From Bacteroidales bacterium (GTDB lineage Bacteria > Bacteroidota > Bacteroidia > Bacteroidales > UBA932): DNA of 43,771 nt. Shown here one piece after another: positions 34,315 through 42,503 of this stretch; within the stretch, counting starts at the first letter, position 1, and the number at the start of each line of letters is the position of its first letter. The stretch is from positions 1 to 43,771 of the forward strand of contig SUYV01000014.1 in assembly GCA_015060255.1 (NCBI GenBank). Reading direction: 5' to 3'. Below the pieces are notes generated by a model. The model was not told the DNA's origin. It searched no databases and saw only the letters and a list, made by a program, of their open reading frames with translations. The translations under genes and the position numbers were made by a program.

Positions 34315-35943
34315 ATGAAAAAGGAAAATATAGTACTCTGGGGGCTCGTAATGCTCTTCGCCGCGATGATGTCTGTTCCATTTCTTGTGCCACACACCGG
34401 ATTCCTGGCGCTTTTCGGCATCGTGCCGCTGCTCTGCATGGACCGCATCGCGACACTGACCGAGAAGAAACGCGTATGGATATATCACTACAGCGCATTT
34501 GTCCTCTGGAATGCAATCACGACCTTCTGGGTATGCAACGCCACTGTAGGAGGCGGCATCTTCGCCGTCCTGGCAAACTCCCTCCAGATGTCTACCATAT
34601 TCGGGCTTTTCCGCCTCAGCAAGAAAAAGTTCACCGGAACGCTTCCATACATATTCCTGATGGTGACATGGATTGCCTGGGAAAGATTCTATTTTGACGC
34701 TGAAATATCATGGCCTTGGCTCGTACTGGGAAATTCGTTTGCACGGACAACATGGGCGATCCAATGGTATGAATTCACAGGAAGCCTCGGCGGCTCTCTC
34801 TGGATATGGCTCACCAATCTCGGCATCTTCGGACTTCTCGTAAGCCTGTCAGACGGCAGCTGGAGCACATGGAACATGAAGGCCAAATCAGCCGCAGTCA
34901 TCGGCATGACAGCACTCCTGATCGCTCCGCCGGCAATCTCAGGAGCTATCGGAAAAGAATATAAAGATTCGATGCAGGCAGAGGAGATGCTTGACGTGCT
35001 CATAGTCCAGCCGAACATAGATCCATACAACAAGTTCCAGGCTCTGACGCAGGCTCAGCAGAATGCCATCCTTGAGGGCATGATCACCAAGGAGCTGGAA
35101 TACAGGAAGAACGATTCCACTGCCGCTCCCCTGCTCGTCCTCACTCCTGAGACTTTCACCAGCGACATAATTGTCGGCCAGTATGAGCGAAGCAGGACCT
35201 GGAGGCGCTTCACGTCACTGCTGGAAAGCTATCCGAATGTGAACATGCTTTTCGGAGCATCGGCATATGACTACATAAATTCACAGGAAGCGCCCTCTTA
35301 CACAGCACGCGACCTTGGACAGGGGCTTTGGGTCGAATCCCACAACTCTGCGTTGATGATTGACGGAAGCAGACGTACTGAAATATTCCACAAGAGCAAG
35401 CTTGTCGTGGCTGTCGAGCACACTCCATACCCGAGATTCTTCTGTCCTATAGACAACATGCTTGGCGGAGTAATGGGCAGATGCGTCGGACAGGACGAGA
35501 TAACACTTCTCAATGTCGAGGATATCGAAGGGCATAAGACCCCGATAGGATGCGCCGTATGCTATGAATCCGTATACGGAGAATACTATACAGACTACAT
35601 CCGCAAAGGCGCCAGAGCCATGACAATCATCACCAATGATGCGTGGTGGGGAGACACTCCTGGCTACAGGCAGCACCTGAGCTACGCGTCGCTGCGCGCC
35701 ATAGAGACACGCCGCGCGATCGCCCGCTGCGCAAATACCGGCATCAGCGCCATCATAAGTCCATCCGGAGAAATAATGCAGCCCACTCCTTGGTGGGAGC
35801 AGGCTGTCATAAAGGGTCAGATTCCTCTGCGTGATGACATCACATTCTTCGTGAGCCACGGTGACATCACCGGACGCGTCTGCAGCTTCATCCACTGGCT
35901 TCTGCTGCTCGCGCTGATCGTGCGCTTCATCACGCGCAGATAA
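34315..35943 (+). CDS. lnt: Apolipoprotein N-acyltransferase
   Basis: 542 residues. Transfers a third acyl chain from phospholipid to the N-terminal Cys of lipoproteins at the inner membrane. Several hydrophobic segments fill residues 1-220, followed by a periplasmic carbon-nitrogen-hydrolase domain with the Glu-Lys-Cys triad: Glu279 (LTPETFT), Lys360 (FHKSKLVV) and Cys416 (CAVCYES). A further membrane helix ends the protein (LLLLALIVRFITRR). An SD-like AGGAGA precedes the start. It processes lipoproteins such as those at 10933 and 19239. Convergent with the OMP gene, only five bases apart. Confidence 0.93.
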   Translation: MKKENIVLWGLVMLFAAMMSVPFLVPHTGFLALFGIVPLLCMDRIATLTEKKRVWIYHYSAFVLWNAITTFWVCNATVGGGIFAVLANSLQMSTIFGLFRLSKKKFTGTLPYIFLMVTWIAWERFYFDAEISWPWLVLGNSFARTTWAIQWYEFTGSLGGSLWIWLTNLGIFGLLVSLSDGSWSTWNMKAKSAAVIGMTALLIAPPAISGAIGKEYKDSMQAEEMLDVLIVQPNIDPYNKFQALTQAQQNAILEGMITKELEYRKNDSTAAPLLVLTPETFTSDIIVGQYERSRTWRRFTSLLESYPNVNMLFGASAYDYINSQEAPSYTARDLGQGLWVESHNSALMIDGSRRTEIFHKSKLVVAVEHTPYPRFFCPIDNMLGGVMGRCVGQDEITLLNVEDIEGHKTPIGCAVCYESVYGEYYTDYIRKGARAMTIITNDAWWGDTPGYRQHLSYASLRAIETRRAIARCANTGISAIISPSGEIMQPTPWWEQAVIKGQIPLRDDITFFVSHGDITGRVCSFIHWLLLLALIVRFITRR

Positions 35944-35948
35944 TCATG

Positions 35949-38885
35949 TTATCTTCTGTGTGGAGGGCCCATAGGACCGCGTCCTCCAGGACCGCCGCCC
36001 ATCGCTCCTCCGAAGTTTCCGAAACGATATGTGATCGAAAGGATTATATATCGTCCGAGAGTGTTGTTTCTTGTCTCGATATGGTAGTTGGCCGAGTCTG
36101 AAACCGAGAGGTTCTTTGACTGTCCGAGGATATCATATGCCTTAAGGGCAAGTGTAACCTTGTTCTTGAAGAGCAGCTTTGTGATTTCGGCATTGAGTAT
36201 GATCTCATCCTCCTGAGGAGTCGTATAGCCTCTGTACCAGTTGTAATCCACGTCAGCGATGAGGTTGAGTCCTCCAGGGATTGTCCAGTTCATCGAACCG
36301 TCGACCTGGTTGTTCCATGTCGCCTTAAGCTGGCTGTTCTCCATCGTATACCACGACTTGTTCATCCTTGTGCGGCCACCGGCCGTAAGTTCCACAAAGT
36401 CATTCCTGTATGTGAGGCGGAGTCTCTGGGTGAAGCTCATTGTCTGGGTCCTGTTGGTTATGAAGTCCTTGCTCTCGGAAAGGTCTGCATAGTCCCTGTT
36501 GAATCCGACGTAGTCAAATGTAGCATTCTCGGCATCATAGTACATGTCTGACTGGAGGGCTCCCGTGCCGATGAACGATGTCGACTGGTTATAGCGGGCG
36601 AAGGTCATCGAGAAGATCGAGAGGCCGGTCTTTCCGAATGGCGAATTCACCATTACACGCATGTCGACGGAACCTGTTCCCGGACCGTTTACCGGGATCG
36701 AATACTGCACTCCTGAAGGGTCATACCACTGCGCACTTGTGATCGCATCCTCTACAAGGCTTGCTCCGAAACGCGCGTGAACAGATGTGAATGTCTTCTT
36801 GTTCGTATATCCGAACATACCGCGTACATTATGATTGAAGTATGGATCCAGGTTCGGATTACCGAGCGATATGTTTAGCGGATTGGAGTTGTCAGGCACC
36901 GGAAGAAGCTGTGAAGTCGAAGGCTGCGCCGAACGTCCGAAATAGAAGAAACGGATGTTGGTGTTGTCGTTGAACTCATAGTTGAGCATAGCCTGCGGCG
37001 ACCAGTTGTGAGTCACATTGTGGTATGGATCATGTCCGGAAGTGACGTTATCGGTAATAGTCGGATTGTACGAAGCTCCCAACTGTGCGCGGAACTTCTC
37101 CTTCTGATAGCTGATGTTGGCACCGGCCCTATGATTCTGGGACATGTTGTTGATCCTGTTCGAATAGTTCTCATCGAGGGTTTCACCTGTAGGATCAAAC
37201 ACCAGAAGTCCTCCTTCGAGAAGGTCAGAACCGCTGTTGAATGTATTCTTGTATGAAGTATTCTTATTCCAGCTGTACTGATAGTTGGCCTCGAGATAGA
37301 AATCATGACCGAGCGGCTCGGTATAGACGAGTCTTCCGCTCAGAGAAGAACTCTTGGAGTTCTGGTCATAACGCTGGTTTACGATCTCATCAGACCATGT
37401 CGATGTTTCAGCATCTCTGATCTGTGTAAGAGACTGATTGAGTCCGGTCATCTCATTGTTGCTGAAGCTGTAGCGTATGTTTGCCGATATTGTCCTTCCA
37501 GGCTTCCCAAGCCTCTGTCTGAAGAGGAAGAAACCGCTGGTCTGCCAGTTGTCATTGTCACCGCCCTTGCTGGTGTAACCCTTGTTGGTCTCCTGAGCTA
37601 CACCTGCTGTCTCGGTAGCGGTATTGAAGTCCGAGAACTCGTTGAAGTTTCCACGGCCGAAGTTGAACTGAGGCTCGAAGAGAATCGATGTGTTCTCTGA
37701 GAACTTATGCTCAAGACGGATACCGAACCTGTGGCCCTGAGTCATGGTTCTGCTCGTTCCTATCTCATCATTGAGAAGACGTGTACCGTCATTGAGGTAT
37801 GTGATCTTGGAGCTTTCCTCCATCACATCGTTGATGGATCCGTTATAGAGGTAGTTTCCGGCAAGGTCCATCTTTTCGTCAAGCAAGGTGAACGCTCCGT
37901 TCATACCGCCCATCCAGGATGTCGTGATGCCGTTTCCACGGCCCCAGCCTCCCATTCCACGGCCCATTCCTCCGCCTCCACGCATGCCCTGCATCATACT
38001 GCCGGCCATATCGTTGAAACCTCGGTTGTTTGTATTGTTGCCGTTCAGGATGATACTGATCTGGCTCTTGTCAGTAAAGCGGCCGACCATGGCAGCACCC
38101 TGATATCTCCAGTCGTTCATGTCTGATCCGCCGCCAGGCACGTCGTGTCCGCCGCCGCCCATGACATTTCCGAACCACCCCTTCATCATTCCTGGTCTGA
38201 GAGAAAGGTCGATGACAGTCTCTTCCTCACCGTCATCAATGCCGGTGAACATGGCCTGGTCTGACTTCTTCTCAACAACCTTCACCTTCTCGATCAGCTT
38301 TGCAGGAATGTTCTTCGATGCAAGCTGCGGGTCGTCAAGGAAGAATGTCTTTCCGTCGATAGTGATCTTCTTGATGGTTTCTCCATTTGCTGTGATCGAT
38401 CCATCAGCTTCAACCTCAACTCCTGGAAGCTTCTTGAGGAGTTCCTCAAGCATGTCATTGTCTGAAGTCTTGAATGAAGATGCCGTATATTCGATCGTAT
38501 CCTTCTTTACGATGATCGGGTTTCCGACAGCAGACACGCTTGCAGCGTCGAGAACCTCAACGTCCTCATCCATCTTTATGTCACCCAGGTCAACATCCTT
38601 CTCGACCTTGATCTCCTGAGAGTGAGGCTTGTAGCCCATGATCTCGGCCTTGAGCACATACGTATTCTTCCTGACCTTGGTCAATGAAGCCTTGCCTTCA
38701 GAGTCGGAAAGCACATACTTGGCTGCGGTCGCAGCTCCTTTTTCTGTCAATGATATCGTTGCAAACGGCACAGGCTCCGATGTCTTGGAATCGACAAGCC
38801 TGAGTTTTACGGTCACCTGTGCGAATGATGACGCGCTTACTAAAAGCGCGATGATGAGAGAGATTATCTTTGATGAATGTTTCAT
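35949..38885 (-). CDS. Outer-membrane beta-barrel protein with carboxypeptidase-like N-terminal domain
   Basis: 978 residues from the ATG at 38885 (the longer frame uses TTG). Signal peptide MKHSSKIISLIIALLVSASSFAQ, then a carboxypeptidase-regulatory-like beta domain (about 24-110), a plug-like region (DTIEYTASSFKTSDNDMLEELLKKLPGVEVEADG), and a long TonB-receptor-like barrel of the Bacteroidota OMP_b-brl family. The C-terminal strand (YIILSITYRFGNF) is followed by an extra Gly/Pro/Arg tail (GGAMGGGPGGRGPMGPPHRR), unusual because the barrel normally ends with the aromatic residue. A Gly/Met/Trp-rich insert (MRGGGGMGRGMGGWGRG) is also seen. No SusD partner is adjacent. The ligand is unknown. 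Confidence 0.9.
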   Translation of the reverse strand: MKHSSKIISLIIALLVSASSFAQVTVKLRLVDSKTSEPVPFATISLTEKGAATAAKYVLSDSEGKASLTKVRKNTYVLKAEIMGYKPHSQEIKVEKDVDLGDIKMDEDVEVLDAASVSAVGNPIIVKKDTIEYTASSFKTSDNDMLEELLKKLPGVEVEADGSITANGETIKKITIDGKTFFLDDPQLASKNIPAKLIEKVKVVEKKSDQAMFTGIDDGEEETVIDLSLRPGMMKGWFGNVMGGGGHDVPGGGSDMNDWRYQGAAMVGRFTDKSQISIILNGNNTNNRGFNDMAGSMMQGMRGGGGMGRGMGGWGRGNGITTSWMGGMNGAFTLLDEKMDLAGNYLYNGSINDVMEESSKITYLNDGTRLLNDEIGTSRTMTQGHRFGIRLEHKFSENTSILFEPQFNFGRGNFNEFSDFNTATETAGVAQETNKGYTSKGGDNDNWQTSGFFLFRQRLGKPGRTISANIRYSFSNNEMTGLNQSLTQIRDAETSTWSDEIVNQRYDQNSKSSSLSGRLVYTEPLGHDFYLEANYQYSWNKNTSYKNTFNSGSDLLEGGLLVFDPTGETLDENYSNRINNMSQNHRAGANISYQKEKFRAQLGASYNPTITDNVTSGHDPYHNVTHNWSPQAMLNYEFNDNTNIRFFYFGRSAQPSTSQLLPVPDNSNPLNISLGNPNLDPYFNHNVRGMFGYTNKKTFTSVHARFGASLVEDAITSAQWYDPSGVQYSIPVNGPGTGSVDMRVMVNSPFGKTGLSIFSMTFARYNQSTSFIGTGALQSDMYYDAENATFDYVGFNRDYADLSESKDFITNRTQTMSFTQRLRLTYRNDFVELTAGGRTRMNKSWYTMENSQLKATWNNQVDGSMNWTIPGGLNLIADVDYNWYRGYTTPQEDEIILNAEITKLLFKNKVTLALKAYDILGQSKNLSVSDSANYHIETRNNTLGRYIILSITYRFGNFGGAMGGGPGGRGPMGPPHRR

Positions 38886-38930
38886 AGTCAAATTTAGACA
38901 CTGTCTTAAACCAAAGGTTTAATTAAGATG

Positions 38931-39476
38931 TTATTTTTTTATCCTGTCCGGATTGTCTGCCAGAAATTTCTTCCAGTCTGTCTTTCCTCCGACGGCCGCA
39001 AGCGGATTTGTCATCTGATAATGATGACAAAGAGCAATGGCCAGAGCATCGGTTGCATCGAGATATTTCGGATCAAGCTCGACCTTCAAGGTCTTCTGGA
39101 TCATCATTGCTACCTGCTCCTTGGATGCGGCTCCATTGCCACAGATGGCAATCTTTGCCTTTCTCGGAGCATACTCCGACACCGGTATGCCGCGCATTAT
39201 CGCTGCCGTGATGGCAGCTCCCTGCGCTCTTCCGAGCTTCAATACGACCTGGGCGTTCTTTCCATAGAAAGGAGACTCGACCGCCAGATGATCAGGCTTA
39301 TGTTCATCAAGAAGTTCAGACACACCTGAAAAGATGTTCGCAAGCTTCTCGAACGGGTCCTTGATCTTCCTCAGGTCAAAGACTCCCATATCGACATAGT
39401 GTGGACCCTTTGAGTCCACACTTATGATCCCGTATCCCAGAATATTGGTACCGGGGTCTATGCCGATTATAGTCAT
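38931..39476 (-). CDS. ruvC: Holliday junction resolvase RuvC
   Basis: 181 residues. Cuts Holliday junctions with two-fold symmetry during recombination repair. Acidic metal-binding residues of the RNase-H fold: Asp7 (GIDPGTNILGYG), Glu67 (AVESPFYGKNA), Asp140 and Asp143 (DATDALAIALCHH). All four are present. Starts at the serS stop (TGATG, one base overlap), so it is cotranslated with serS; ruvA/ruvB are not in the window. Confidence 0.96.
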   Translation of the reverse strand: MTIIGIDPGTNILGYGIISVDSKGPHYVDMGVFDLRKIKDPFEKLANIFSGVSELLDEHKPDHLAVESPFYGKNAQVVLKLGRAQGAAITAAIMRGIPVSEYAPRKAKIAICGNGAASKEQVAMMIQKTLKVELDPKYLDATDALAIALCHHYQMTNPLAAVGGKTDWKKFLADNPDRIKK

Positions 39477-40747
39477 CAGTCAATGAAGTCAAATCCGGTA
39501 TAAGGACGGAGCGCTTCAGGAATCTCGATCCTGTCACCCTTCTGACAGTTCTCAAGGAGAGCCGCAACGACTCTCGGAAGTGCGAGCGAGCTTCCGTTGA
39601 GAGTGTGAGCAAGCTGAGTCTTGCCCTCTGCATCCTTATATCTGAGCTTCAGACGGTTAGCCTGATAAGACTCGAAGTTCGAAACTGACGAGATCTCGAG
39701 CCATCTCTCCTGAGCTGCAGAGTACACCTCGAAGTCATATGTAATGGCAGAAGTGAAGCTCATGTCGCCACCGCAGAGACGAAGAATCCTGTATGGAAGA
39801 CCGAGAGCCTTCACGATGCTCTCAACGTGTGCCACCATATCATCGAGAGCCGCATATGAATCCTCAGGCTTCTCGATGCGTACGATCTCTACCTTGTCGA
39901 ACTGATGGAGACGGTTAAGTCCGCGCACATCCTTTCCATATGATCCTGCCTCACGACGGAAGCATGGAGTATATGCTGTCATCTTCACAGGGAAGTCGTT
40001 GTTTCCGAGGATGACGTCTCTGTAGATATTGGTCACAGGAACCTCTGCTGTAGGAACAAGGTAGAAGTTGTCTGCAGTAGCATGATACATCTGTCCCTCC
40101 TTGTCAGGAAGCTGGCCTGTGCCGAAGCCTGACGCCTCGTTCACCATGATCGGCGGTTCAACCTCAAGGTATCCTGCCTTTGTATTGTAATCAAGGAAGA
40201 AGTTGATGAGGGCGCGCTGAAGCCTGGCACCCTTGCCCTTATATACAGGGAAACCTGCTCCTGTGAGCTTCACGCCGAGGTCGAAGTCGATGATGTCGAA
40301 CTTCTTGGCGAGCTCCCAGTGCGGAAGCTTGTCCTCACCAAGCTCAGGAATCTCGTTGCCGGTCTTTACGACAACATTGTCCTCGGCTCCCTTTCCTTCA
40401 GGAACCATGTCGCAAGGAATATTTGGAAGGAGAACCACGAGAGAGTCGAGCTCCGCGTTATTCTCCTGAGATGTCTTCTCGATTTCAGCAGAACGGGTCT
40501 TGAGCGCAGCGACCTCAGCCTTGACGCCTTCAGCCTCTTCTCTTCTGCCTTCCTTCATGAGACCGCCGATCTGGGCAGCCTTCTTTTTCTGCTCTGCAAG
40601 GCATGAGTCAAGCTCTGCCTGAAGAGCCCTTCTGTTCTGGTCAAGGGCAATGATCTTCTCTACGATCTCCCTTGCGTCAAAATTCTTAACTGCAAGCTTC
40701 GAGATCACGAATTCGGGATTTTCACGAAGCAGTTTGAGTGTCAGCAT
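39476..40747 (-). CDS. serS: Seryl-tRNA synthetase
   Basis: 423 residues. Charges tRNA-Ser (and tRNA-Sec). N-terminal coiled-coil arm (about 30-105) that holds the tRNA long extra arm, then a class II catalytic core with motif 2 CFRREAGSYGKDVRGLNRLHQFDK and motif 3 LNGSSLALPR. Located downstream of the rplU-rpmA terminator; the 80-base gap has no clear TAnnTTTG, so expression may depend on readthrough or on a weak promoter. Confidence 0.98.
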   Translation of the reverse strand: MLTLKLLRENPEFVISKLAVKNFDAREIVEKIIALDQNRRALQAELDSCLAEQKKKAAQIGGLMKEGRREEAEGVKAEVAALKTRSAEIEKTSQENNAELDSLVVLLPNIPCDMVPEGKGAEDNVVVKTGNEIPELGEDKLPHWELAKKFDIIDFDLGVKLTGAGFPVYKGKGARLQRALINFFLDYNTKAGYLEVEPPIMVNEASGFGTGQLPDKEGQMYHATADNFYLVPTAEVPVTNIYRDVILGNNDFPVKMTAYTPCFRREAGSYGKDVRGLNRLHQFDKVEIVRIEKPEDSYAALDDMVAHVESIVKALGLPYRILRLCGGDMSFTSAITYDFEVYSAAQERWLEISSVSNFESYQANRLKLRYKDAEGKTQLAHTLNGSSLALPRVVAALLENCQKGDRIEIPEALRPYTGFDFID

Positions 40748-40764
40748 ATTGTCTTGTTTTAATT

Positions 40765-40804
40765 AAAAAAGAGGACTGAAACCCGCTCGGGTATACAGTC
40801 CTCT
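40765..40804 (-). terminator. Terminator of the ribosomal protein unit rplU-rpmA
   Basis: Minus-strand hairpin: GAGGACTG pairs with CAGTCCTC (40796-40803 with 40771-40778), with an inner CCC/GGG pairing, followed by six T (40765-40770). It lies between rpmA and serS. Confidence 0.75.
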
Positions 40805-40828
40805 ATCTTTGTCATAAATCCCCGAGTC

Positions 40829-41089
40829 TTAGTTCTCAAAAGGGAGTACCGAGACGTAAGATTTGTTATCAGCCTTCTTGCGGAAGCTAACCTTACCGTC
40901 AACGAGTGCGTAAAGAGTGTGATCCTTACCCATTCCTACGTTCAGACCTGGGTTGTGAACTGTTCCTCTCTGACGAACGAGGATGTTGCCAGCCTTCACT
41001 ACCTGATCACCGAATTTCTTGATACCGAGTCGTTTGCTATGTGACTCACGACCGTTCTTAGAACTACCGACGCCTTTTTTATGTGCCAT
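40829..41089 (-). CDS. rpmA: 50S ribosomal protein bL27
   Basis: 86 residues, standard length: [27 protein letters not shown], then the [25 protein letters not shown] signature. The N-terminus reaches the peptidyl-transferase centre; here it starts MAHKKG without the leader that is cut off in Firmicutes. Unusually for this lineage it has an SD-like GAGGAGG (41098-41104), eight bases before the ATG. It follows rplU after 21 bases. Confidence 0.98.
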   Translation of the reverse strand: MAHKKGVGSSKNGRESHSKRLGIKKFGDQVVKAGNILVRQRGTVHNPGLNVGMGKDHTLYALVDGKVSFRKKADNKSYVSVLPFEN

Positions 41090-41097
41090 AATCTGTT

Positions 41098-41104
41098 CCT
41101 CCTC
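41098..41104 (-). promoter_or_regulatory. Strong SD of rpmA
   Basis: GAGGAGG, eight bases upstream of the rpmA start. Most genes here have no comparable sequence. Confidence 0.6.
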
Positions 41105-41110
41105 AATTAA

Positions 41111-41422
41111 TTAAGCGATCGCATTGATCTGAAGTTTAGTAAGATACTGACGGTGACCGTTACACTTCTGGTAACCCTTACGACGTTTCTTCTTGAAAAC
41201 AAGAACCTTCTTGCCCTTGCAAGTGTCGTCAAGTACAGTTGCTGTAACCTTAGCACCATCAACATAAGGTGCACCGACCTTTACTGCGCCGTCTGCGTCG
41301 ATAAGGAGTACCTTGTCGAACTCGACTGCAGCACCCTTCTCAGCCGCGAGGCGGTTGACGAAGATTTCCATACCAGCCTCTACCTTGAACTGCTGGCCTG
41401 CAATGTCTACGATTGCGTACAT
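41111..41422 (-). CDS. rplU: 50S ribosomal protein bL21
   Basis: 103 residues: [40 protein letters not shown], and the C-terminal [22 protein letters not shown] motif. Binds 23S rRNA with bL20. No SD is seen before its ATG. Its 105-base leader after rpsU contains a small stem (see leader entry). Confidence 0.98.
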   Translation of the reverse strand: MYAIVDIAGQQFKVEAGMEIFVNRLAAEKGAAVEFDKVLLIDADGAVKVGAPYVDGAKVTATVLDDTCKGKKVLVFKKKRRKGYQKCNGHRQYLTKLQINAIA

Positions 41423-41527
41423 AGAAAAACTTAAATATTAAAAGTTTTAGACAGCAAGCGGCTGCTTCTGTGCAGCTCTTTATCTTGGCTTGACAATCTG
41501 TAAATAATCTTCTGTTATGTAATTGAA
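41423..41527 (-). promoter_or_regulatory. Leader of rplU with small mutually exclusive stems
   Basis: Between the rpsU stop and rplU. GCTGC (41461-41465) pairs with GCAGC (41472-41476) around six bases, and part of the same sequence can also pair with AGCA (41453-41456). No clear T-run follows and no perfect -7 element is visible. It may be a ribosomal-protein leader controlling rplU-rpmA or a processing site; evidence is weak. Confidence 0.3.
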
Positions 41528-41722
41528 TTACTGCTCGTCCTGGAGCTGAAGCTGCTGAACGTAGATAGCCTTCTGCATCTGCATTCTCTTCTTCACTGAC
41601 GGCTTAACGAAGTTCTTCCTTGCGCGAAGCTCACGGATTGCACCTGTCTTCTCAAACTTTCTCTTGAACTTCTTCAGAGCCTTCTCGATGCTCTCGCCAT
41701 CCTTTACTGGAACTATAATCAT
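41528..41722 (-). CDS. rpsU: 30S ribosomal protein bS21
   Basis: 64 residues: MIIVPVKDGESIEKALKKFKRKFEKTGAIRELRARK, then KRMQMQKAIYVQQ. It sits on the 30S platform next to the 16S 3' end. It has a very strong SD (41729-41740) and an ideal promoter (41755-41785). The first gene of an apparent rpsU-rplU-rpmA group. Confidence 0.97.
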   Translation of the reverse strand: MIIVPVKDGESIEKALKKFKRKFEKTGAIRELRARKNFVKPSVKKRMQMQKAIYVQQLQLQDEQ

Positions 41723-41728
41723 ATCTAA

Positions 41729-41740
41729 ATCACCTCCTTT
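41729..41740 (-). promoter_or_regulatory. Full-length Shine-Dalgarno of rpsU
   Basis: AAAGGAGGTGAT on the minus strand is complementary over 12 bases to the 16S 3' end (ATCACCTCCTTT). GGAGG ends ten bases before the ATG. Exceptional in a genome whose genes generally lack SDs. Confidence 0.85.
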
Positions 41741-41754
41741 TCATTATAGGGCTG

Positions 41755-41785
41755 CAAAGATAGGCATAATTTTTAAATTTCCAAA
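41755..41785 (-). promoter_or_regulatory. Promoter of rpsU
   Basis: TTTG (41782-41785), 19 bases, TATCTTTG (41755-41762) on the minus strand. It lies beyond the sirtuin stop (41787), so rpsU is independently transcribed. Confidence 0.75.
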
Positions 41786-41786
41786 C

Positions 41787-42500
41787 CTAACCCTTTGAAT
41801 TTATGAGATTTTTGAACGTTTCCATACCCTTCGTTGCAACGTCCTTGATATGCATCACCCTGCTGTCCCTGACAGGTACGTCCTTTGGGTCTATAATATA
41901 AATAGGTGTGTCCATAGAAGCATATCTGTACAGCCCTGCAGCCGGGTAAACCTGAAGAGATGTACCGACAATCAGAAGCACATCTGCAGCCTCTACCGCA
42001 TCGATGGCAGCTTCAATCTTAGGCACCGCCTCTCCGAACCACACGATATGAGGTCTCAGCTGAGCCCCATTAGGAGCCAGATCCCCTATCTGCACCGGTT
42101 CATTCCCGATATCAAAGACTGTCTCTTCAGAATATCCGTCCCGGTCATTGCAGCAGTTCTCCGGACGCACTTTCGTGAGTTCGCCATGCAGATGTATTAT
42201 CCTCGTACTGCCTGCCCTTTCATGCAGATTGTCCACATTCTGAGTCACCACCGTCACATCCCATTCATCCTCCAATGACGCAATGGCGAGATGAGCGGCA
42301 TTCGGGCGTACCGAAGCCAGCTGGGCTCTCCGGGCATTATAGAAGTCCAGAACTAGGGCTGGATCCCTATACCATCCTTCGATGGAAGCTACATCCTCCA
42401 CCTTATGCTGTTCCCAAAGTCCATCACTGTCCCTGAAGGTTGACACACCGCTCTCGGCACTTACTCCAGCGCCTGTCAGAACCACGAGCTTCTTCTTCAT
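41787..42500 (-). CDS. Sirtuin NAD-dependent protein deacylase, class III type
   Basis: 237 residues. GAGVSAESGVSTFR NAD-binding motif, TQNVDNLH, catalytic His105 in HLHGE and late Rossmann motifs (IVGTSLQVYPAAGL). Tyr54 and Arg57 (FYNARR) fit the YxxR pattern that favours removal of negatively charged acyl groups (succinyl, malonyl) in SIRT5/CobB-like enzymes. The usual four zinc cysteines are missing: the zinc-module region has only an adjacent CC pair (ENCCNDRDG). A non-canonical, zinc-free small domain is therefore expected. The start lies three bases after the ATPase-like gene stop. Confidence 0.9.
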   Translation of the reverse strand: MKKKLVVLTGAGVSAESGVSTFRDSDGLWEQHKVEDVASIEGWYRDPALVLDFYNARRAQLASVRPNAAHLAIASLEDEWDVTVVTQNVDNLHERAGSTRIIHLHGELTKVRPENCCNDRDGYSEETVFDIGNEPVQIGDLAPNGAQLRPHIVWFGEAVPKIEAAIDAVEAADVLLIVGTSLQVYPAAGLYRYASMDTPIYIIDPKDVPVRDSRVMHIKDVATKGMETFKNLINSKG

Positions 42501-42503
42501 AAT

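Noticed and set aside
38889..38896. TAAATTTG as -7 element of the OMP gene
   Set aside because: A perfect match, but only three bases from the ATG at 38885, so the transcript would start at or within the start codon; leaderless use cannot be shown from sequence.
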